A DNA stretch of 64,000 bases from Hemerocallis citrina (Eukaryota; Streptophyta; Magnoliopsida; Asparagales; Asphodelaceae), in assembly GCA_017893485.1 (NCBI GenBank), contig CM030366.1, positions 49,183,896 to 49,247,895 of the forward strand, written 5' to 3'. Both the position numbers and the translations under genes were made by a program. Positions within the stretch are counted from its first letter, which is position 1. Each line of letters begins with the position of its first letter. The notes under the pieces were generated by a model that ran no database searches, was not told the origin of the DNA, and worked only from the letters and a program-made list of their open reading frames with translations. Below are positions 1 through 10,315 of the stretch, one piece after another.

Positions 1-596
1 CCTCTATACTGGTCATAACCATTCAATCAACAATAACGACCCAAACTTGGTCTTTCATATCAATATTTCATTCCAAAGAATTTATTCAATGCCGGTATAA
101 GGACTTAGCTGCACTCAAGACTTTAATCACATTTCATGTTCATGAAATTGACTATTCACACTCACAAATTTTTCTCATAATTCATAATTTCATTTTTCAT
201 GCACAAATCTCATGTATAATACCACAACTGATTTTTCAAACTTACCACATTCATAAATAAATTCAAAAATTTCCTTTACTTTCATAATATTATTCTTCCA
301 CTTTATTAAGCCAAAATCACATTTATCTTACTTAAATTTTCCATGTCACAATTCTCATTTTAAAAATAACTCTACTCAAAATTTCTTTCAAAGAAAATAT
401 TTATTTTCTTTAATTAATCAAAATTACGTTCTAAGAAATTGTATCAAGTTCTTATTCCCAAATAGCCTCTAATTCTCATTATAATAGGTCAAAAATGATA
501 GAAATAATTTTCATGAAGTCTAGGAATCTTTAGAATAATTCTAATATTTTTTCTCAATTTTTAGAACACTTAAAGAACTATTTTTTTTAATAAGAT

Positions 597-870
597 TGAA
601 ATATTTCATCAGCCGAGACAGTGATAGTCGACTGTTGAGATAGGCCAGTCGACTGTCCTGTGAGGACTTAAAACTCGAGAACCAATAGCCAAGAAAGTGA
701 CAGTCGACTATGGAAAAATAGCCAGTCGATTGTCCTGCGAGGATTTAAAACTCGAGAACCATCAGTCAAGATAGTGACAATCGATTATTGTCGACAGTCC
801 TGCAAACAAAGTCCAAAATTTAGTACCAGACAGTCGACTGTCGACTCCAGTTCGGTCGACTATCAATTGT
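597..870. repeat. Degenerate repeats built on the palindrome AGTCGACT
   Basis: Two or three diverged copies of a ~90-bp unit each contain one or more AGTCGACT(G) palindromes (for example near 627, 648, 700 and 835) and the shared phrase GGA(C/T)TTAAAACTCGAGAACC (near 663 and 740). It lies in LTR W, in the part that would be U5 or leader intron on the minus strand. The same palindrome recurs in the copia element at 41-46 kb. Confidence 0.7.
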
Positions 871-1326
871 ACCAGGTTGCAGTTAAAGTGGATCATGAAT
901 ATATTTTCGACATTGAAATGCATCGATAACTTCTTCACAATTTGGCACTACAATTATCACAAAAGATTGTTTTCTTACTTTCTTTTATTTCTACAAGCAT
1001 TTCTAGAACACAATCTCATTTATCACACTAATGTCACAATACTTAATATAGCATATAACCAATGTTTCAATTTATCCACTAGCCATTTACCAACATGTAT
1101 TCTACAACTAGCATGGTTCAAAATTTACATTTTCATAGCAACATGATAATTCTAATGTAACAATCACAATTATACCAACTATCAATCAATTCATCAAGCA
1201 TTCACTTCATTTCTAACTAGTCTCTTATAAACAAACACATTGCCAAACTTAATTAGTTTTTCTTTGCAATTTCATCAATTTAATCTCTAGCATGATATCT
1301 ACATTAGAAGCTTGAGAAATCACCCA

Positions 1327-1606
1327 CCTTTTGAAGAAAAACAATTAGAAAGCTCCAAGAAATCTCCTTGAACACACGAACGGATTCCTTCTCCTCCTAG
1401 ATTGTGCCACCAAGAATGCGCCTTCTCCTCCTAGCTTGATGGAAAACCCGAGCTCCCCTCCTTGATGTTTGGCCAGCCTCCTCTAAGTGCAAGAACACTC
1501 AACTCAACTCTCTCAATCTTTTCTCACACTTGTTTTCTTTTCTTTCTTTTTCTTTTGCAAATTTTTCCAGTGCATTTCATGAAGAGAATGGGGGGTATTT
1601 ATATAT
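1327..1606 (-). promoter_or_regulatory. LTR W promoter and donor-like site
   Basis: On the minus strand a TATA box (TATATAAATACCCCC, about 1591-1606) is followed about 270 bp downstream by AAAAG|GTGGGTG (junction 1328/1327), a GT splice-donor match. LTR X shows the same arrangement (TATAAATACCCCCC, then GAGAG|GTGGGTG). The TATA is seen directly; use as a promoter or donor is inferred. Confidence 0.45.
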
Positions 1607-1993
1607 TTTACAAGGTGAAATGGAGGGCCAAGATTGAACTAGATGGTTGTAGATTAGGGACTAGGATGAATTAGGGAGTTAGAACAACTACCCATGACCT
1701 CAAAACCACATCTCCACTACTCCATCTCTCCCACCCTCTCTTGCACCAACCGGCCTACCCTATGCACACCCAAGACACGTGCTAGTGCAATGCACGTGTC
1801 ACACAAGGTCCCCCCTAGTTACTAGTTATACATGTTTAATTAATTAATTGGTTACAAAACTAGTCCACCTTACAAGTTGTTATAATTAAAAGAGAATTAA
1901 ATTAGTGGGCTCAATCTAGTGGGCTAAAAGTCTATGGGCTTCTAATTAAAATAATTAATTTAAGTAGGGTGGGCTAGATTTAGACAATTAGGC

Positions 1994-2399
1994 TGTAACG
2001 CCCCTGCCCCTAGCTCAGACAATTTATACAATTTATAAGACAAATTAGATACTATGTAGTGCAACTGCCCACCACAGGCTGCCTCTCAAAAGTTGGTTAA
2101 CCGATTATGTGACTCTTGATCATAGGCTATTATATTTATGTATTATTTATTTCTCTTAATCTCCTGATATGGGATTTTAATCTCATCTCAATTCCTTTTT
2201 TAATCCAATCACATACCATTTCTCAAATACCATTTCAGGGTGGGCCCAGAATAGTGACGTCATCAAGTCACCCAACTCATAACCAAACAGCAATCTCTTT
2301 GCTGTTCTTAGTTTAATGTGGGCTCCCCCACCATCCAAATACAAATCCATTTCATTTTTCCATCTTGCATATATTCAAATAGCAACTTTTTATATCAAC

Positions 2400-2471
<72 letters not shown>

Positions 2472-2494
2472 TTTGAAAACTACGGGGTGTTACA
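1994..2494 (-). repeat. 3' LTR of the TRIM-like element
   Basis: 501 bp, TG..CA ends. It closely matches 2770-3300 but has a ~20-bp segment around 2225-2250 that the other copy lacks, and a TA run at about 2405-2462. Confidence 0.88.
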
Positions 2495-2753
2495 CACACC
2501 CCCCTTCAGAAATCAGCATCCTCGCTGAGCACCGCCATGCACAATGTAGTGCAGGATCTCCTTTCTAGCCGATGTGGAGTGGAGTACCCTGATTCTGCTA
2601 GCTGTACAGTACCACTGATTCTGCGTGTTGTCCAGTCCCCTACCTAGGCGACCTGGCCGCAACCCCGCTCCCTCTCAGGCATACTTGTACATCTGCTAGC
2701 TCCATCTCAGGCATACATCTCATCCACTCTTACCCACACTCGGCATCGAAAGT

Positions 2754-2767
2754 TGGCTCTGATACCA
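2754..2767 (-). other. Primer binding site of the TRIM-like element (initiator Met tRNA)
   Basis: The minus strand reads TGGTATCAGAGCCA, beginning two bases inside the 5' LTR boundary at 2770. Confidence 0.88.
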
Positions 2768-2769
2768 TT

Positions 2770-3157
2770 TGTAACGTCCCTACCCCTAGCTCAGACAATT
2801 TATACAATTTATAAGACAAATTTGATACTATGTAGTACAACTGCCCGCCACAGGCTGCCTCTCAAAAGTTGGTTAACCGATTAGGTGACTCTTGATCATA
2901 GGCTATTATATTTATATATTATTTATTTCTCTTAATCTCCCGATATGGGATTTTAATCTCATCTCAATTCCTTTTTTTATCCAATCCCAGACCATTTCTC
3001 AACAGAATAGTGATGTCATCAAGTCACCCAACTCATAACCAAACAGCAATCTCTTTGCTGTTCTTAGTTTAACGTGCCCCTCCCCCCACCATCCAAATAC
3101 AAATCCATTTCATTTTTCCATCTTGCATATATTCAAACAACAACTTTTTATGTCAAC

Positions 3158-3256
<99 letters not shown>

Positions 3257-3300
3257 TGTATGTATGTATGTATGTATTTTGAAAACTATGGGGTGTTACA
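2770..3300 (-). repeat. 5' LTR of the TRIM-like element
   Basis: 531 bp, TGTAACGTCC..GGGGTGTTACA. It contains a long TA run (about 3164-3221) that continues into a TATG tetranucleotide run (to about 3277). The other LTR has only a trace of the TATG run, which explains most of the length difference. Confidence 0.88.
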
Positions 3301-3479
3301 TAGGCCTAGAGTTTAAATAGGCTTTTTAAATTAAAAAGAGAAGAATTAAAAATACTTTTTCACGGTTATAAAAATAATTAAATTTTAAGGGTAAAATGTA
3401 CATAAATTTTGCACGTGCAAAACACGTGAATTCCAAACAAACTCTTATTTAATTATAATTGAAAATTCAGGATGTTACA

Positions 3480-4175
3480 GTGAAGGATTGGCCAGTTCCT
3501 AAATCAGTTTCAGAGGTGCAGAGTTTCCTTGGTCGAGCTGGCTATTATCGAAAATTCGTCCAGGATTTTTCGAAGATAGCAGGATCATTGACTAAGTTGA
3601 CTGAGAAGGATCATAAGTTTTGTTGGTCTGAGGATTGCAGTGAGGCTTTTTCTGAGTTGAAGAGCAGGTTGACATCAGCGCCAGTGTTGACTATTCCAAA
3701 TGGTTCAGGCAGATTTGTAGTTCACTGTGATGCTTCGGGTAAGGGTCTTGGAGCATTTTTGATGCAGAAGGGCTGAGTCGTTGCTTATGCATCGAGGCAG
3801 TTGAGGCTGCATGAGAAGAACTATCCGACTCACGACTTGGAGTTAGCTGTAGGGACCTTTTCTCTAAAGCTGTGGAGACATTATTTGCTTGGGGACGGAG
3901 TGGAGATCTTTACAGACCACAAAAGTCTCAAGTACGTCTTCACCCAGAAGGAGTTGAACATGAGGAAAAGGCGTTGGATGGAACTTATGGCCGATTATGA
4001 CATAAGTTTGCAATACCATCCTGGTAGAGAGAACTTGGTGTCAAATGCTTTGAGCAGGAGACCAGTGGCTATGTTCCTGACTCAGCAGAGTGATTTGGTT
4101 GAGCAGATGTGGAGGTTGGAGTTGGATGTGTTGTTGCCGAGTTCTGGTCATTGTTGTTTGGTGCTCCAGCTTTAG
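3480..4175 (+). pseudogene. Tekay/Del chromovirus pol: end of reverse transcriptase and RNase H
   Basis: The frame opens directly at the W junction in the RT thumb region (FLGRAGYYRKF, then LTSAPVLTIP). The Ty3/gypsy RNase H follows: FVVHCDASGKGLG, a TGA stop after LMQKG at 3776, then [39 protein letters not shown] and [19 protein letters not shown]. RNase H normally removes the RNA strand during cDNA synthesis. The catalytic part of RT, protease and gag are missing because the left of the element was displaced by LTR W. A second stop follows the connector at 4173-4175. It shares a strand with, and leads into, the integrase and chromodomain. Confidence 0.9.
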
Positions 4176-4200
4176 TCGTCTCTTGTCAATCAGATCAAAG

Positions 4201-5160
4201 AGGCGCAGGCTAGGTGATGTTCAGTTGCAGGGTTTTTGAGCTGAGGTTGAATCTGGTTCCAGAACGGACATAGTTATTCATGCTGATGGATCGCTTTATT
4301 TTCGATCCAGGTTGTGTGTCCCGAAGGGTGAAGTTCGTCAGAGGTTGCTTGAGGAAGCCCACCAATCGTCGTATTCTATCCATCCTCGCGGTACTAAGAT
4401 GTATCGGGATTGGAAGCTTCATTTCTGGTGGCATGGTATGAAGAGGGTTGTGGCTCAATTTGTGTCTCAATGTTTGATCTGCCAGCAGGTTAAGACAGAG
4501 CATCAGAGGACTGCTAGACTTCTTTAACCGCTTTCCATTCCGGAGTGGAAGTGGGAACATATCACTATGAATTTTGTGACTGCTTTGCCGAGGAGTCCTA
4601 AGGGTCATAATGCCATTTGGGTGATTGTTAACCGATTGACGTAGAGTGCTCACTTCATTTCCTTCTGTGTCGAACAGTCTACTGAGAGCCTAGCTGAGAA
4701 GTACATGCAAGAGATCATCAGACCTCATGGGGTTCCAGTTAGTATTGTATCTGACAGGGATTCGAGATTCAGATCTCAGTTTTTCGGAGAGTCTTCAAAG
4801 CAATTTGGGGAGTAAATTAAAGTACAATACAGCTTTTCATCCCCACACTGATGGACAGTCAAATAGGACTATCTAAATTCTTCAGGACATGTTGCGGTCC
4901 TGTATGCTGTAGTTCGGTGGATCATGGGAGGACCATTTCCATCTCATAGAGTTCTCATACAATAACAGCTTTCAGACCAGTCTTAATGCTGCACCGTTCG
5001 AGGCACTTTATGGGCAGAAGTGCAGATCACTAGTGTGCTGGGATGACATTAGTGAGAGAAAGTTTTTGGGTCCAGAGTTGATCACCAGGACAGTTGATGC
5101 GGTGGTTCAGATCAGGAAGCACTTGCAGGCAGCTCAAGATTAGCAGAGGTGATGGGCTGA
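4201..5160 (+). pseudogene. Tekay/Del integrase core (decayed)
   Basis: The zinc-binding HHCC module is readable (EEAHQSSYSIHPRGTKMY, then WHGMKRVV, then CLICQQVK). The core follows in pieces: a strand normally carrying the first catalytic Asp reads MNFVTALP, so Asp appears changed to Asn; the second Asp is present in VSDRDSRF; and the segment DGQSNRTI has Asn where Glu is expected. Stops lie at about 4525 (after ARLL), 4641, 5142 and elsewhere, and at least one frameshift lies near 4790-4815. Downstream QTSLNAAPFEALYGQKCRS is typical of this family. The enzyme would be inactive. The loss of catalytic residues is inferred from my memory of family patterns, not an alignment. Confidence 0.85.
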
Positions 5161-5176
5161 TGTCCATCGGAGAGCT

Positions 5177-5608
5177 TTGGAGTTTGAGGTTGGTAACCAT
5201 GTTTTCCTAAATGTATCGCCTTGGTGCGGGGTCATTCGGTTTGGTGGTGGGGGTATGCTCAGTCCTAGGTTTATCGGACCGTTTGATATTGTGGAACGAG
5301 TAGGCAAGGTGGCCTATCGTCGTGCATTGCTGCTAGCTTTATCAGGAGTGCACGATGTTTTCTATGTCTCACAACTCAGGAGATATATTCGAGATGAGAG
5401 CCACGTGATTGACTATTCTTAGTTGACCGTTCAGCCGGATTTGACTTGTAAGATTCCGCCAGTTGCTATTTTGGATCGGCGGGAGAAAGTGCTTAAGTAC
5501 AAGGTCATTAAGCTGGTTCGTGTTTCTTGGAATCCTCACTCGCCCGGTGAGTCGACTTGGGAGTTGGAGGAGGAGATTCAGCATAAGTTTCCTCATCTGT
5601 TTGAGTAG
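5177..5608 (+). pseudogene. Tekay/Del integrase C-terminus with chromodomain
   Basis: The GPY-type end (LSPRFIGPFDIVERVGKVAYR..LHDVFYVSQLRRY-like) is followed by a TAG stop at 5420-5422 and, in the next segment, a chromodomain: LKYKVIKLVRVSWNPH, then ESTWELEEEIQHKFPHLF, ending in TAG at 5606-5608. Integrase-linked chromodomains define chromoviruses and are thought to direct insertion to heterochromatin. With the RNase H type and the adjoining very long LTR, this points to the Tekay/Del clade. It also identifies LTRs B, C, E, F and G, which share this LTR's ends. Confidence 0.9.
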
Positions 5609-5705
5609 CTTTTTGTTTTGTTCTTTCTTTTCTTTGTGGGGTTACCCTATGTACCTCTTGTTTGAATTTCGAGGACGAAATTCTTCTTGTTAGGTGGGTA
5701 GGATT
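5609..5705 (+). other. Tekay A pol-LTR linker with polypurine tract
   Basis: Short non-coding linker containing TTTCGAGGACGAAATTC, a phrase typical just before the 3' LTR of such elements. It ends in a purine-rich stretch (TTAGGTGGGTAGGATT, 5690-5705) immediately before the LTR. Confidence 0.75.
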
Positions 5706-6152
5706 TGTAACCCCTGTTTTCTATTTTATGTATTTTTGGGTGTATTTTTCTTTTTGGTGTATTTCTCTCATTGTGTCTCTTTTTGGACCGTAAATAGGAT
5801 CTTCATTTTTCAATATATTCATTTAATTGTTTTTTGCCTTTTATTTGATCTCATTGATCCTATTGTCTCTTTATGTCGTCTCCTTTTGATCGATCTATAT
5901 TTTTTTTATCCTCCTCATTTTATTTGTTCGTGCCTATTTTATTTATCCACTTTGTGCCATCCCATTTTTTATTGGATCTATTATGCATATCTATTTTCTT
6001 TTAAATTCCCTTAACCCATTATAAACCCATTATATCCTATACCTATTTATTAAACCCAATACCCACTTCTCCCAAAACCTATCCTACCCGTTATCTCCCC
6101 TACACACGCAAACCTTTCAGCCGTCAACATCCCCTAACCCTAGGCTTTCACC

Positions 6153-6163
6153 CATATATATTT
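6153..6163 (+). promoter_or_regulatory. TATA box of Tekay A LTR
   Basis: CATATATATTTG lies ~450 bp into the LTR and is followed by a C/T-rich leader region. Comparable TATA runs occur in LTRs C, E and G at 0.4-0.5 kb from the LTR start (E after subtracting its Helitron). Confidence 0.5.
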
Positions 6164-6682
6164 GCACCCAGGCTTGCCCGTTCTCCATCCCTAACTCCGC
6201 CGCTCCCCTGCCTCCTATCTCTCTCTCCCTGGTTCCCTCTCCCTCTGCGTCACCGGCAGCCCCACAGCCAGCCAGTCGCAACCCTGCTCCGCCGTGCCTC
6301 CAAGCCAGCCCCTGTCCTCATCCTTGCTCTCTCCGACAGCCATCGCAACCCCCCTGGTCCCCTCCTATGCCTCCTGTCACGCAATCAGAGCAGCGACAGC
6401 CAGGGTGACGCAGCCCTCTCCTCTGCTTTGTCGACACACAGCAGCAACAGCAACTCGCTGTCGTCGCCTTTCCCCGTGCACCCCGTCGTCCCTCGTGCAC
6501 TCGACTCACTCTCTCTTGGTGTGCGGGTGTGATTCGTGTTGTGTTCGGGTTGTGAATGTGTGGTTGTGGCCGTGGTTCGTTATTCGTGATTCGTGTGATC
6601 TTTGTTCATTCATTGTGTCCGTTGCTCGAGAATCCGTTCCCATTATTCTTGTCCTTGCTTCGTTCTCGTCGTCGACTATAAG

Positions 6683-8611
6683 GCAAGTAACTTGTCTTCT
6701 TTTTTTTGTGTAATACAAGTACTAAATACCGCCTCTAGTGTAGTTGGTTCTAGAGATAATTCTTTTGTGAAACCCCTGTTGTATATTATCTCTATTGTGT
6801 TGTCCCACCTGTAGTTGCCACATGACACCCCCGACATGAAATAACTTAGGGATGACCACTTCTTGATGTATGCATGCATGTTGTTCGTATGATATCGTCT
6901 ACTTGGTTGTGTTAGTTGTAGCATACTTGTTGTAGACTTGTGAAATACCCTTTACCAAGTTGCTTGGACATCTAGTATACTATATTTCATGTTCGGTTAT
7001 GTTTTGGGTGAGTTTCGTATGAACTAGTTGATTTTGTACATGAAGGATATTTTTTGTTTTGCCGGTTTTCCGTTTTTGTTCAGTATTTTAGACCTATTAA
7101 GGTCAGTATATGAAAATTATTTGTGAACATGAATTGAAGAGAATTCTTTCTACTTTCCAGATTATCTGACAGATCTCAATTTCGATTTATGAATTGCGAG
7201 TTATGACTATTTTACTGCAGATGAGCTTAAAATTCCAGATCCAGTTTTATATGAATTCGGTATAGTAATCTATTTTTCTACTGATGCTAAAGATAATATT
7301 TTGATCCAATATTTTTCTGGTTACAACTAGACTTGCTTGAGATTAACCCCTAATTTTTGTGGATTTAATTGATAACTTTTATTAACCATTTTGTGCTTGC
7401 GAACAACTACTATATGTGTAAAATTTTCATATTGTTCAGTACAGATACATAATTTCGACCTGATTCTATTTGATTTCTATGAAAACTTTGTGAATAAGAA
7501 TTATATCCTACTGTATCTATTTTATCACCCTTTTGACGGATCTGGATTTCAATTTATATTTTGTGAGATATCGCTGTTTTAGTACAGCAGTATTTGTGAT
7601 TCCAGATTTACAAAACTACCGTATCCTGTTGTTTTCTGATTTTATTTGACTATTCTATCTATGTTGGAAAATTATGAAACTTTATTTTCTAACACTAAAC
7701 ATACTAGGAAATAATCTAGATTTTTCTTGGATTTAATCAGTAAGTTTTAATGATGTTTTCCTGTTTATGAATACAAACTTTTGATTTCTGGCTGAACACG
7801 TTTTCTGGGTTCAAATCTGTTTTGAGACTTGTTTTTATGTAATACCATATGACTTATGTATATTTTCTGGATTCGGCCGGGAGTCTATTTTCCAGATTCT
7901 CTGACGGGTCTAGGTTTGCATTTTTGTAGCAATGGTAATTCCTTATTTAGTGCAGTACTGTCTTGCTGACCTGAACTAGAGTTTTTGCTATTCTATCCTT
8001 TTATGAGTTATCTTTCACCTGTACATGTTTATCTTTCAACCTGAACCTGTTACTTGTTTATACTATATTATTCTTGCCCTGTTTGTGACACATACATGCA
8101 TGTCTGATAATAATAATAAAATAACCAAGCCGGGGTTAAGGGAAAGATCTAGTAGTGGATAATATAGAAATGTGTACTTGGAAGGGGGCTTGTGTTTCCC
8201 ACATGATTATCTGCTACGTGTTCATGACTACATGATACATGATACTGTCTATCTGATACCCTAACTGCATACTTCCCTATAGGAAGGTGTACTTAGATGA
8301 GAACCCATAGGTTCTATCTGTCTGTCTGAATCTGCATCTGATAGCTGTCTGTCTGACACCTGAGTACATGGCCCTATAGAATCCCTCACCTGTACCTATT
8401 AGCATACCATGTTACTTGATTCTGTTTACTAATTTATGTTAGACATTCTGTTTTGCTCTGTCATATCTATTCCATGCTATATTTGTTTTTGTTGTTATTT
8501 TATATTTGTTTTCCTTTTTCTGTACTTGTGCCTGCACTACAAGCGGCCTGTAACTTGCATTGACGGGAGTTTGTTTTCTTTTTTCTCTTCCTACAATTTA
8601 TTAAATTGTAG
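6683..8611 (+). other. Candidate GC-AG leader intron inside Tekay LTR A
   Basis: The left boundary ATAAG|GCAAGTAACTT fits the GC-type donor consensus AG|GCAAGT. The right boundary is TTGTAG|ATTATGGAG. Matching donors occur in LTRs B (14425), G (47014), C (minus, 26644) and E (minus, 30508). Acceptors followed by ATTATGGAG-like sequence occur in G (49775) and C (24584). Splicing is inferred from conserved boundaries only. Confidence 0.45.
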
Positions 8612-8995
8612 ATTATGGAGATCTGCAGCCTAATGGAGTAGGTGATATAAGATTCTAGATACTGGAGTTCTTGCTATTATTATTATTATTTTCTTGTTGC
8701 TTATTTGAATAATGTATCCGATACTTGGATTATTTTGTATTTGGGCAATGTAACCCATGATTATTGACTTGTTTAGATCTGGTTTATTTGAAATTTATTA
8801 AGTTTTATTTCAAGTAAATTCTGTTGGTATTGATTCATATATCCATGTGTGGTTGACTTTCTCTTACTTCATACTTTGATTATTCCTATGAAATGTTGTA
8901 AAGATCCCGACAGCTTATGGATGATGAAAATCATTTGCTGGGCTTAGTCACGTATCCGTATTCCATATTCTCTTTTTGGGAAGCGGGGCGTGACA

Positions 8996-9295
8996 ACATA
9001 CCTTATCCGCCTCAGTTGTTCCGCTTGCAGCTCTATTTGTTACACTGCACAACTTTGCAATGAACAAAGAAACAGATTTAGCAATTGCACAAAAATGACT
9101 AGAAAGAGACCTAGCTGTCCGGTCGGTCGGAGTGCCTAGTAAAGTTACAAATGTGGCAAATACTCGATCCCAAAATTGTATATCGGATTGATCGTTATCG
9201 GTCAATGGATCCTGAGTAACTGAAACCCAGCTTTGATAAAGAATAACATCTTCATTACATGTGTATGTCTTGCCCTTATTACTACGGGTTGCCAT
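8996..9295 (-). pseudogene. N-terminal fragment of a NAM/Myb-like ORF typical of plant Harbinger-type repeats
   Basis: ATG at 9295 (minus) opens an uninterrupted reading frame that runs into the Tekay A LTR boundary at 8995. Readable parts are NKGKTYTCNEDVILYQSWVS, then SDIQFWDRVFATF, then RTARSLSSHFCAIAKSVSLF. The spacing of W residues (SW, FW) and the RS(L)xS motif resembles the no-apical-meristem-associated / Myb-like trihelix proteins often annotated as TE-derived ORFs in plants. The gene is truncated by insertion of element A; its remainder would lie beyond the left edge of the window. Function is unknown; DNA binding is inferred. Confidence 0.6.
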
Positions 9296-9446
9296 TGCTC
9301 AAATTTAATTTGTATTTGACAAAATATGAAGAATGAAATAAACACTAGAAATGGAAGATAGATAGAAAGATAGAGACAGAGAAGCATAGATAAAAAGAAA
9401 GAGCCAGAGAAGCATAAATAGAAATAAGGAGACAGAGAAGCTTACA
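9296..9446. repeat. GATAGA/GACAGAGAAG-type purine repeat
   Basis: Three loose copies of an AGACAGAGAAGCATAGATA-like phrase lie between 9358 and 9442, just upstream (minus strand) of the NAM-like ATG. This could be a 5' leader with GA-rich repeats. Confidence 0.5.
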
Positions 9447-10315
9447 ATCTATTTGGTTTGGTATTTTAAATTATTTTTTTTTTCCAAAACTCCAAAACTT
9501 TTTTGGTTAGGGTGTTTTGTGAAAGAGTTTTTACAAAACTCCAACTTCAGTCATTTTCCTTAACACATTCTCTCTCTACACAAGCGCTTATCCCTCTTAA
9601 CTCCAATCTCTCCTTTACTTCCTTCACCTGCTTCCTCCCTTCTCGACAACCATGCTCGAAACCAGATCTTCCCCAATCTACCCAAAATCAACGATTTTGG
9701 ACAAATTTTGCCCCAAATCTACTCCACCTTAACATCTATGTCGCTCGCTGAGAGCATACAACTCTTGAGAACGTCGGATTTTGTGGGGTGAGGGATCGAT
9801 TTAGGGTTGATGGTTTGTGAGATCCGATCTGCTTACAAGAGAAGGTGTACTCAACAACGGGCTAGTCGAATCAAACGCCGAGAGAAGCTTGAATCTGTTG
9901 GAGACAATTTCTTTGCTCTTCAAACCAAGCAAACGAAGGTATGATTTAATTGGAACCCATTTTTCCCCTTGTTACACGGCTATGATTTTGGTTTATAAGA
10001 AGATAATCCAGATCCGTGGGGCGAAATGGGGTTTTTTTTTTTTTTATTGGACTGATTTGAGGAATTAAAGAATGTGAATGGGATGGATTTGGATATGATG
10101 ACTTCTGATCCTATGGTCGACTATACTCCTAATTATTTGATTAAAATGAGGGTTCATTTTGTTCCTATGAAAAAAATGTTTCAAATCCTACATTGGAGAT
10201 ACAAGAAGTCCTCATTTATAAATTAGTTGACTTCTGAAAATAAGTTCGAATCATTCTTTAAGTGCAGCAATTTATCATTATTGTTTATTATTTACCATTT
10301 CTTTTCCTAATATAG

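Larger units (their letters stand above)
1994..3300 (-). mobile_element. TRIM-like miniature LTR retrotransposon, complete, TSD TAGGC
   Basis: Two direct repeats (1994-2494 and 2770-3300) start TGTAACG and end GGGGTGTTACA, with only ~275 bp between them. TAGGC flanks the element on both sides (1989-1993 and 3301-3305). Next to the right repeat, 2754-2767 read on the minus strand is TGGTATCAGAGCCA, the initiator-Met tRNA primer site common in plant LTR elements, two bases from the LTR. Next to the left repeat is a minus-strand purine run (GAAGGGGGGTGTG). The right repeat is therefore the 5' LTR. There is no gag or pol, so it is non-autonomous and was presumably mobilised in trans. Confidence 0.9.
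1..3479 (-). mobile_element. LTR 'W' (minus-oriented, left end outside window), inserted into Tekay element A
   Basis: Non-coding AT-rich sequence ending at 3479 in ..GATGTTACA, the reverse complement of an LTR start TGTAACATC. A minus-strand TATA box and a donor-like site lie inside it, as in LTRs X and D. Right of 3479 the Tekay pol reading frame begins abruptly in the middle of reverse transcriptase, so W appears to have inserted into that gene, with GTGAA (3480-3484) as the expected duplication. The left end is outside the window, so I cannot tell a solo LTR from a full element. The TRIM-like element 1994-3300 is nested in it. No genes are seen in 1-1993 apart from the repeats and promoter listed separately. 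Confidence 0.6.
5706..8995 (+). mobile_element. Tekay A 3' LTR (3.29 kb)
   Basis: Starts TGTAACCCCTGTTTTC directly after the polypurine tract and ends GGGAAGCGGGGCGTGACA. The same ends recur in LTRs B, C, E and G. Layout: AT-rich U3 of ~450 bp; TATA run at 6153-6163; C/T-rich leader-like stretch to 6682; then a ~1.9-kb segment bounded by AAG|GCAAGT and TTGTAG (candidate intron, listed separately); then ~380 bp to the end. A conserved block (AAGCCGGGGTTAAGGG, about 8130-8205) is followed by CTGTCTGT-type short repeats (about 8225-8370). No host-like coding sequence is visible. Confidence 0.88.

Noticed and set aside
2316..3316. Open frames with (IY)n repeats at 2316-2528 and 3074-3316
   Set aside because: They are translations of TA microsatellites inside the TRIM LTRs, not genes.
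5694..6713. ORFs of 106 and 139 codons in LTR A
   Set aside because: They lie in the U3 and C/T-rich leader, start on alternative codons in part, show no family resemblance and are not kept in the other LTR copies.
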